The position numbers were made by a program, and so were the translations under genes. DNA of 14,627 nucleotides from RGIG1828 sp045541875 (GTDB lineage: Bacteria; Bacillota; Clostridia; UMGS1810): assembly GCA_045541875.1 (NCBI GenBank), contig JAZQJX010000063.1, forward strand, positions 1 through 14,627. The letters run 5' to 3'. Below, piece by piece: positions 7,786 to 12,851 of the stretch. Numbering within the stretch: the stretch's first letter is position 1; each line of letters begins with the position of its first letter. Under the pieces are notes generated by a model. The model saw nothing but the letters and a program-made list of their open reading frames with translations. It was not told where the DNA came from and searched no databases.

Positions 7786-8361
7786 TTATCTTTTGCATAA
7801 TTGTTCAAATATTCTTTTTGCACCGCTGTGGGCTCTTGAAATTGCAAATTCATCGTCGCAAGACGGTGCCTGAGCACATATTCCCATGTGACCTGCAAGA
7901 TTTGTGCTTGAACTTCCCACAATTGTCATGCCGTTTACAAGCATACAGTTATGTATTGCATCAAGGGCTTTTTCCTGACCGCCGTATTTGGATGCACCGC
8001 AGGTGATTCCAAGACCTGTTTTGCCAAGAAGAACATTGTTTGCCCTCACATCCCTTGTTTTATCAAAAAGACATTTGAGTTGTCCGCTCATTGAACCAAA
8101 GTATACGGGAGATGCAAAGACAACTGCATCTGCAGTTTTGAATTCCTCAAAAACCTCTTTTAGTTTTTCGCCGTAGCAGGATTTGTTACATGGAGAAGAA
8201 CATGAAATGCAAAATGGAATTTTGCAGTCTGATATAACCTGTGTTGCATTATATGTTTTTGTCTCGCAACCCATTTTTTCAAGGTCTGACAAAACTATAT
8301 CAAGAAGAAATGCACAGTTTCCGTCATTTTTGTGACTTCCGTTTATGCCAATAATTTTCAT
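7786..8361 (-). CDS. Flavodoxin-fold FMN-binding protein with a cysteine cluster (NADPH-dependent FMN reductase / iron-sulfur flavoprotein type)
   Basis: The protein has 191 residues. The N terminus MKIIGINGSHKNDGN is the phosphate-binding beta-loop-alpha of NAD(P)H-dependent FMN reductase-like flavoproteins. The middle ADAVVFASPVYFGSMSGQLK and the following LFDKT are family hallmarks of the FMN site. Between them lie five cysteines at 46, 51, 54, 58 and 62 (DCKIPFCISCSSPCNKSC), at the place where iron-sulfur flavoproteins and related clostridial proteins carry their cluster or redox cysteines. The spacing is not the textbook CX2CX2CX4-7C, so a bound 4Fe-4S cluster is uncertain. The AAAGGA upstream (8375-8380) is 13 or more bases from the ATG, which is long. 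It stops 14 bp before dgt and is probably co-transcribed with it. The physiological substrate is unknown. Confidence 0.85.
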   Translation of the reverse strand: MKIIGINGSHKNDGNCAFLLDIVLSDLEKMGCETKTYNATQVISDCKIPFCISCSSPCNKSCYGEKLKEVFEEFKTADAVVFASPVYFGSMSGQLKCLFDKTRDVRANNVLLGKTGLGITCGASKYGGQEKALDAIHNCMLVNGMTIVGSSSTNLAGHMGICAQAPSCDDEFAISRAHSGAKRIFEQLCKR

Positions 8362-8418
8362 AATATTATGTACGTCCTTTCAAAATATCTATGTATAATT
8401 ATTATATACTACAATTTT

Positions 8419-8441
8419 AAAAAAAATCCTTTTTTTCGGAT
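8419..8441 (-). terminator. Short hairpin plus T8 tract in the leader of the flavoprotein gene (weak terminator or attenuator)
   Basis: On the minus strand ATCC (8441-8438) can pair with GGAT (8429-8426) around an eight-base loop, followed directly by eight T residues (8426-8419). The stem is only 4 bp, so the call is tentative. A TATAAT (8406-8401) lies just downstream and could be a promoter -10 element, but no matching -35 is present 16-18 bases upstream. Confidence 0.25.
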
Positions 8442-8526
8442 GTTTTAGGATGATAATCAGAAGCAGTATTTCATAAAACGTAAGGGTTTCATTTCCTGCA
8501 CCTTCATATGCATTTCATTCCCGATT

Positions 8527-8556
8527 ATTAAAATCAATAAGCAAGATAAATTTCAA
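8527..8556 (-). promoter_or_regulatory. Candidate sigma-70 promoter for the flavoprotein-dgt unit
   Basis: On the minus strand TTGAAA (8556-8551) and TTTAAT (8532-8527) each match the -35 and -10 consensus at five of six positions, with an 18-base spacer. It lies immediately past the terminator of the cysteine-rich gene and would give a leader of about 160 bases before the flavoprotein start at 8361. The 252-bp gap 8362-8613 is otherwise A+T-rich with no gene that I can support. Confidence 0.35.
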
Positions 8557-8584
8557 CTTAAAAGGCGGATGAAAACATCCGCCT
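8555..8584 (-). terminator. Strong intrinsic terminator of the cysteine-rich gene
   Basis: AGGCGGATG (8563-8571) and CATCCGCCT (8576-8584) form a perfect 9-bp, G+C-rich stem with a four-base loop. Read on the minus strand it is followed by a TTTTAAGTT tract. It starts 30 bp after the stop of the 145-residue cysteine-rich gene and separates that unit from the flavoprotein-dgt-dnaG-rpoD unit. Confidence 0.85.
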
Positions 8585-8613
8585 CCAAAGTGAAAGTTTA
8601 TTGTGTTAAATTA

Positions 8614-9051
8614 TCAGTTTCCGCAGCCGCAACCGCATCCATATCCTGCCGACACGGAATCAATGCTGTCAAAGTGACACTTTTCGGGTGGGAAAAATTC
8701 ATCCACAGGGAATTTGAGTTTGTCGAAAAGTTCACAGGGATTGCTGTCTGTGGACTGAATACATTCGTTTCTGGGAATGCAGAAATCCACAACAGGAATG
8801 AGAAGTTCAACTTTTCTTGTGAGTCTGACGATGGTGAAAAGACCGATTGTAACATATACTCTCTTACAATCGTCATTGTCAACTAATATATCATCAAAAA
8901 CCTTACAGATGTCATCGGGAACGGAACTTACATCCATTTCTCCGCAGCAACAGCAGGAGCAGTTGTCCTGGCAGGCATCTTCAACTCTTGATGCAAGACA
9001 AATGGGGTCAACAATTTCTGTTTGTGTCACCTTTTTTTGTTTTTGAACCAA
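8614..9051 (-). CDS. Cysteine-rich protein of unknown function, possibly a spore-coat component
   Basis: The protein has 145 residues and 16 cysteines (11 percent). They include a CSCCCC run at 31-36 and a tail ending GYGCGCGCGN. The middle holds a hydrophobic strand-rich core, VYVTIGLFTIVRL then VELLIPVVDFCIP, and a PCELFDKLKFPVDEFFPP segment (105-122). I do not recognise a named family with certainty. The cysteine content, small size, lack of signal peptide or membrane segment, and the strand pattern recall clostridial spore coat/exosporium proteins; this is inference. The start is a TTG at 9051 within the recombinase gene, a 44-bp overlap, with only a weak GAGA upstream. A GTG at 9030 (MTQTEIVDP) is an alternative, likewise without a good ribosome binding site. 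Translation is followed by TGATAA and then a strong terminator. Confidence 0.7.
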   Translation of the reverse strand: MVQKQKKVTQTEIVDPICLASRVEDACQDNCSCCCCGEMDVSSVPDDICKVFDDILVDNDDCKRVYVTIGLFTIVRLTRKVELLIPVVDFCIPRNECIQSTDSNPCELFDKLKFPVDEFFPPEKCHFDSIDSVSAGYGCGCGCGN

Positions 9052-9868
9052 GGATTCTCATAGCCATCTGAAATGTATCTTCTGATATGACTGCAAGTTC
9101 AGGTCTTTGATGTATGTAGTTCTCTTCTTTTGGCAAAGTTTTCCTTGTGGATTCCATAAAATCCAAAGTGCGGGTTTTGTTATTTATGAGTTTCCCGCAA
9201 TACAAGGGGTTTGATATGATTCGCCTCACGGTTTTCGGGTGCCATTTACTTCCGTACTTTGGCGGAATGTGTTTTTCATTCAGATATGAAGAAATTTTCC
9301 TTATGCCCATATTTTTTGATGTGTACATTTCAAAAATTTCTTTCACGGTTTCAAGTTCTGACTCGTTTCTTGAAAGAGAATATGTTCCGTCTTTATCATA
9401 ACCATATATAACAGAAGGAGTCCGTCCCCTTTTTGCCGAAACATCTTTCCCGAATATTATTCTTTTGGAAAGATTGTAGGACTCTTCCTGAGCAATTGCC
9501 GCAAACATGGTAAGGGCAAATTCAGACTCTCCCAAAACAGTCATATCACAAGAGAGAAAGCGGATGTCTATACCGTTTGATTTGAGTTTTCTTATGCCCG
9601 TCAGAAAGTCAACGGTATTTCTGGCAAAACGGCTTATATCTTTTACAATCAGCATATCAAAAACTTTTTTTGAACTGTCGGAAAGCATCTTTGAAAAGGC
9701 TTTCCTGTTTTTAAGTGCTTTTCCGCTTATGCCTTTGTCAGCATATATTTCCACAAGGTCATATCCGTTCTTTTTTGCATATTCTTCAAAAAATGTTTTT
9801 TGGTTTTCCAGAGAGGAAAGTTGATTTTCGCTGCCTGTTGATACTCTGCAGTATGCAGCAATTTTCAT
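9008..9868 (-). CDS. Short serine recombinase (resolvase + recombinase domain, no zinc ribbon)
   Basis: The start is the ATG at 9868 (MKIAAYCRVST, 286 residues), with GGAGG 7 bases upstream; an in-frame ATG at 9886 lies before that ribosome binding site. The resolvase/invertase domain (1-145) has the catalytic Ser10 in AYCRVST, Arg8, and the KDISRFARN motif (77-84) with the conserved arginines, plus FAAIAQEES (122-130). A 'recombinase' domain follows at about 155-270 (GYDKDGTY, IRKISSYLNEK, WHPKTVRRIISNPLYCGKL, ISEDTFQMAMRIL). Large serine recombinases then continue with a zinc ribbon and coiled coil, to 450-550 residues in total. Here the protein stops after GSKTKKGDTNRNC, so it is either a naturally short form or C-terminally truncated. 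It overlaps the next gene by 44 bp and lies behind a hairpin that hides its ribosome binding site. The target site is unknown. Confidence 0.88.
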   Translation of the reverse strand: MKIAAYCRVSTGSENQLSSLENQKTFFEEYAKKNGYDLVEIYADKGISGKALKNRKAFSKMLSDSSKKVFDMLIVKDISRFARNTVDFLTGIRKLKSNGIDIRFLSCDMTVLGESEFALTMFAAIAQEESYNLSKRIIFGKDVSAKRGRTPSVIYGYDKDGTYSLSRNESELETVKEIFEMYTSKNMGIRKISSYLNEKHIPPKYGSKWHPKTVRRIISNPLYCGKLINNKTRTLDFMESTRKTLPKEENYIHQRPELAVISEDTFQMAMRILGSKTKKGDTNRNC

Positions 9869-9917
9869 TAAAATACCTCCATACATATTTTCGGTTAATA
9901 TATATGGAGGTATTTTA
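9869..9917 (-). promoter_or_regulatory. Long hairpin masking the recombinase ribosome binding site
   Basis: Arms 9869-9889 and 9897-9917 are inverted copies, 20 of 21 positions complementary, around the 7-base loop 9890-9896. The one DNA mismatch (C9884 against A9902) becomes a G-U pair in minus-strand RNA, so the whole 21-bp stem can form in the transcript. The stem contains the GGAGG ribosome binding site (9880-9876), paired to a CCTCC in the other arm, and ends exactly one base before the recombinase ATG. The likely effect is to block translation from readthrough transcripts, as known for several transposase genes. It also sits 14 bp past the hydrolase stop and has a short TATTTTA tail, so a weak terminator role is possible. 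Confidence 0.8.
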
Positions 9918-9931
9918 TATTTATGACATTT

Positions 9932-10828
9932 TCATATCCACTTTTCAAGAAAATCATAGGATTCCTTAAGTGCCCACGCAGGCGGTCTGTGACCTGTGGC
10001 ATGGTTTATGAATTTGAGTTTTTCATCATCGGGCAAATATCCTTTTGCTTTTTTCATCATTTCTAAACTTTTTTCATCGTCATACTGTCCCGCAATGAGG
10101 CAAAATGGTTTTGATGAAATTCCGAGAAGGTCTGAATGATCCATATTTTTTTCTTTGAGTTCATTCACCTTGTCGTGCCAGTACCATATATCATCCCAGT
10201 TTGACTGTTCCCAGCATATTCCGAAATCACTTGCAACAATAACCTTGATTCTTTCATCAAGACAGCCCGTATAAAAAGCCATCTTTCCACCAAGAGAATG
10301 TCCCATGATACCAATACGATTGGTATCTACTCTTGAATCAGAAGAAAGGGCATCAACCAAAAGTGTTGTGTCCGAGAAAAGTTTTCCGACGCCTGTCCAG
10401 TTTGGATTATCAAGTCTCAGATACTTCCCTGCTTCTCCCCAGCGTTCAAAATCACCTTTGCCGTAGATGTTTCGTGTGTATGTGATATAATATGCATCTG
10501 CAGTTGCTGTGATATATCCCTTTTTTACAAGGTCATTCATCATGGTGATGTCGCTGAAGTTTTCCAATGTTTCCCCCGTTACGGGATCGAATCCGAGCAT
10601 TGCCTCGGGATGGTAGAAAGGAATGACAACTGCGGGGCGAGGTGTTGTAAGATTTTTCGGAAATGCAATCATCACTCTCTGAAAAGATTTCGGATCGTTT
10701 CTTTGCACGTATACTTCAAGGTCAAAATCTTCATATTCATATTTTTTAACGAGTTGTATCGGCTCTTTTGGAATTTCATATGAGGGACTTCCAAGCGCCT
10801 CAATCCATTTTTGTTTTATGTTTTCCAT
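9932..10828 (-). CDS. Dienelactone-hydrolase/acetylxylan-esterase-type alpha/beta hydrolase
   Basis: The protein has 298 residues with no signal peptide. The fold markers are the strand RPAVVIPFYHPE (64-75), where the oxyanion region lies, the nucleophile elbow GIMGHSLGGKMA with Ser178, the acid loop LIAGQYDDE with Asp250, and the terminal histidine in NHATGHRPP (His280, or His276). These complete a Ser-Asp-His triad, so an active esterase or similar hydrolase is expected. The segment 70-160 contains many aromatics (DAYYITYT, ERWGEAGKYL), probably shaping a substrate pocket. The ATG has AAGGAG 8 bases upstream. It is the last gene of a group with a lyase, a HAD protein and an M20 enzyme, so removal of an ester group such as acetate from an imported carbohydrate is a reasonable guess; the substrate cannot be read. 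Confidence 0.8.
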   Translation of the reverse strand: MENIKQKWIEALGSPSYEIPKEPIQLVKKYEYEDFDLEVYVQRNDPKSFQRVMIAFPKNLTTPRPAVVIPFYHPEAMLGFDPVTGETLENFSDITMMNDLVKKGYITATADAYYITYTRNIYGKGDFERWGEAGKYLRLDNPNWTGVGKLFSDTTLLVDALSSDSRVDTNRIGIMGHSLGGKMAFYTGCLDERIKVIVASDFGICWEQSNWDDIWYWHDKVNELKEKNMDHSDLLGISSKPFCLIAGQYDDEKSLEMMKKAKGYLPDDEKLKFINHATGHRPPAWALKESYDFLEKWI

Positions 10829-10886
10829 AATATCTGCTCCTTAGGTTTATAGATGTATGTGATACTTCATATTTCAATTGCCGAAA

Positions 10887-12038
10887 TTATATATAATAGC
10901 AAATGGCTGCAATTCTCTTTGCCGCTTCTTTCAATGATGAAACTGATGCATATTCGTTTTTCGAATGAATATTACCAAGTTCAACGCCTATTGAATCAAT
11001 TGTAGGTATACCGCAATTTGTTGTATATGCGGCATCAGAACCACCGCCTGTTGAGCGGGGAGACAGTTGCACTAACCCTGTTGAAGCAAAAATTTCATTC
11101 GCCTTTTCGAGAAGTGCAGTATTTTTATCGGTAAGTTCCATGGCGTCTCTGAAACTTTCCAATATAAGTTCGCAGGTTGTACCTTCAATATAAGAAGTGT
11201 CGGCTACTCTTTGAGCAATGTTTTTAATTTCGGAAAGTTCATCAGAATTTGAAAATCTGAAATCCACCTTAAACACACATTCCTCAGGGACAGTATTTGT
11301 TTTAGTTCCTCCATAAATTTTACCGCAATTTGCTGTTATACCATTTTCATCTTTATATTTTTCCAATTCAATGATTTTGTGTGCGGCTTCCGTTATTGCA
11401 CTTATTCCGTTATAACAATATGCGGCGTGCTCCGCTTTTCCTTTGATTTTGAATGTATATTTTGCGATACCTTTTCGCTTCAAAACTGCTGTACCCATAA
11501 CATATGGTTCGCAGTTCAGAAATGCAACTGCATCACGTGCACATTCACACATATACTGAACAGTTGTTTTATTACTCCCATCACTGCTTGTTTCTTCATC
11601 TGACTGGAGTATCAGTTTTACAGGACGGGCGCTGAACCCTTCATCATCAAGTGCTGCCATTGCCATGAAAGCAGACACAATACCGCCTTTGCAATCAGAA
11701 ACTCCCGGACCATAGATTATGTCTTCATCTATTTTTACGGGATGATCTCCAAAAAGTCCAATGGGATGAACTGTATCCATATGACCGGATAAACATATGG
11801 GTTTTCCTTCGGCATCGGGATTCATAGTAATGCAAATACAGTCTCCTGATATTTTCTGCTCTTGTTTTTCAATCTTCCAGCCCCGCGCCATCGCCTTTTC
11901 TATAATATAATTACCCACAGCATCTACACCCTCTTTACAATCTGTGGGGCTTTCAATCAGGCACAATTCTTTCCAGAATGTTTTATACTCATCTTCTGAT
12001 AAATCTATTCTTTCAAAAAGTTTTTCATATTCTCTCAT
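10887..12038 (-). CDS. M20-family metallopeptidase/deacylase (CPG2/ArgE/DapE group)
   Basis: The protein has 383 residues with no signal peptide. All two-metal ligands of the M20 family are visible: His86 and the supporting Asp88 in LSGHMDTVHP, bridging Asp115 in GVSDCKGG, the catalytic Glu148 and ligand Glu149 in QSDEETSS, Glu177 in NCEP, and the C-terminal His358 in GNIHSKNEY. The lid domain (about 188-300) begins with RKGIAKYTFKIKGKAEHAA, typical of the dimerisation domain. STGGGSDAAY (329-338) is the substrate-binding loop seen in glutamate carboxypeptidases. Members cleave amide bonds of N-acyl amino acids, dipeptides or related amides. The ATG has AAGGAG 8 bases upstream. Its place beside a lyase, a HAD protein and an esterase suggests an amide-linked substituent on a sugar or a glycopeptide; that is inference. 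Confidence 0.87.
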   Translation of the reverse strand: MREYEKLFERIDLSEDEYKTFWKELCLIESPTDCKEGVDAVGNYIIEKAMARGWKIEKQEQKISGDCICITMNPDAEGKPICLSGHMDTVHPIGLFGDHPVKIDEDIIYGPGVSDCKGGIVSAFMAMAALDDEGFSARPVKLILQSDEETSSDGSNKTTVQYMCECARDAVAFLNCEPYVMGTAVLKRKGIAKYTFKIKGKAEHAAYCYNGISAITEAAHKIIELEKYKDENGITANCGKIYGGTKTNTVPEECVFKVDFRFSNSDELSEIKNIAQRVADTSYIEGTTCELILESFRDAMELTDKNTALLEKANEIFASTGLVQLSPRSTGGGSDAAYTTNCGIPTIDSIGVELGNIHSKNEYASVSSLKEAAKRIAAICYYI

Positions 12039-12101
12039 TTTATTCTCTCCTTGTAAATTCAGAGTGTATGATATTGAGATTATATAATTCCAAGTAAAAT
12101 C

Positions 12102-12767
12102 TTAAACCATAAGACTTCTTAACGAATCTCCCTCTGCTATGTATACATTTGAGGTTTTTTTGATTTCATCCTGACCATAATTATATTTATCATAAATTCC
12201 AACTGTTTTAAATCCCAATTTATCTGCAGTACATATGGCAATATGTGAATCTTCAAATATACAGGTTTCATCCGCAGACGTTCCAAGACATTCCTGTGCC
12301 TTTAAATATATATCCGGTTCATCCTTCCCCTTTCCTATGTCTGCGCAGGAAAGAATATTTTCAAAATACTTTTCAATGTTACAATGTTTAGCGGCAATTT
12401 TTATCAGTTCTATATCAGTTGCAGAAGCGATACACATCTTAATTCCCTTGTTATAGCAGTATTCCAGAAACTCTGCCACGCCTTCTTTGAGCATAACTTC
12501 GTTGGAGTAAAAATCTATCATTATTTTGTTTGCACTCTCCAACAGTTCGTCTCCTGAATTGCCGATATTATATTTCTTATGTATATGATCCATTGCATCC
12601 TTCAATGTCATTGTTCTTACTGCTTTATCATCTGAAGATGACGGTAGGAATTTACCGTCATCACAAAAAAGTTTGCCAAACTTTTCCCAAATAATATTCC
12701 ATAACATCAAAGAATCAATTAAGGTTCCGTCCATATCAAATATTGCACCTTTAATATTTTTAAGCAT
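12102..12767 (-). CDS. HAD-superfamily hydrolase, beta-phosphoglucomutase/phosphatase type
   Basis: The protein has 221 residues with a C1-type helical cap. The four HAD motifs are present: FDMDGTLIDS with nucleophile Asp11 and Asp13, CIASATD with Ser115, Lys148 in GKGKDEPDIYLKA, and the acidic Glu172-Asp173 in CIFEDSHIAI. The FEDS form of motif IV and the cap sequence are usual for beta-phosphoglucomutase-like phosphatases. These act on small sugar phosphates or related metabolites in the cytoplasm. The cap (about 19-88) contains no feature I can tie to one substrate. The ATG has AAGGAG about 10 bases upstream. In this cluster it could dephosphorylate or isomerise a sugar phosphate produced from the lyase product. 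Confidence 0.87.
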   Translation of the reverse strand: MLKNIKGAIFDMDGTLIDSLMLWNIIWEKFGKLFCDDGKFLPSSSDDKAVRTMTLKDAMDHIHKKYNIGNSGDELLESANKIMIDFYSNEVMLKEGVAEFLEYCYNKGIKMCIASATDIELIKIAAKHCNIEKYFENILSCADIGKGKDEPDIYLKAQECLGTSADETCIFEDSHIAICTADKLGFKTVGIYDKYNYGQDEIKKTSNVYIAEGDSLRSLMV

Positions 12768-12810
12768 CGTTATACTCTCCTTATACTAAGAAACTACGGT
12801 TTTTTCGATA

Positions 12811-12824
12811 ATCAGAATTCTGAT
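12811..12824. repeat. Perfect 14-bp palindrome between the lyase and HAD genes
   Basis: ATCAGAATTCTGAT reads the same on both strands and lies in the 84-bp gap 12768-12851. It could be an operator half-site pair, or chance in A+T-rich DNA. With no unpaired loop and no T-tract it is not a good terminator. Confidence 0.3.
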
Positions 12825-12851
12825 GTCTAAACATGCAGTCAACCCGTGTGT

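Noticed and set aside
7593..7922. 109-codon minus-strand frame across the dgt/flavoprotein junction
   Set aside because: It is out of frame with two well-supported genes and shows no family motif.
8457..8507. Tiny minus-strand frame (MKVQEMKPLRFMKYCF) in the leader of the flavoprotein gene
   Set aside because: It has 16 codons with a poor ribosome binding site and no sign of a leader-peptide mechanism, so chance is the best explanation.
8362..8613. FMN or other riboswitch ahead of the flavoprotein gene
   Set aside because: The leader lacks the long set of conserved paired elements expected; only a weak 4-bp hairpin with a T-tract is visible.
9869..9917. Inverted repeat read as an invertible-promoter or CRISPR-type repeat
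   Set aside because: The arms are only 7 bp apart, leaving nothing to invert, and there is a single copy. The position over the ribosome binding site fits an RNA structure better.
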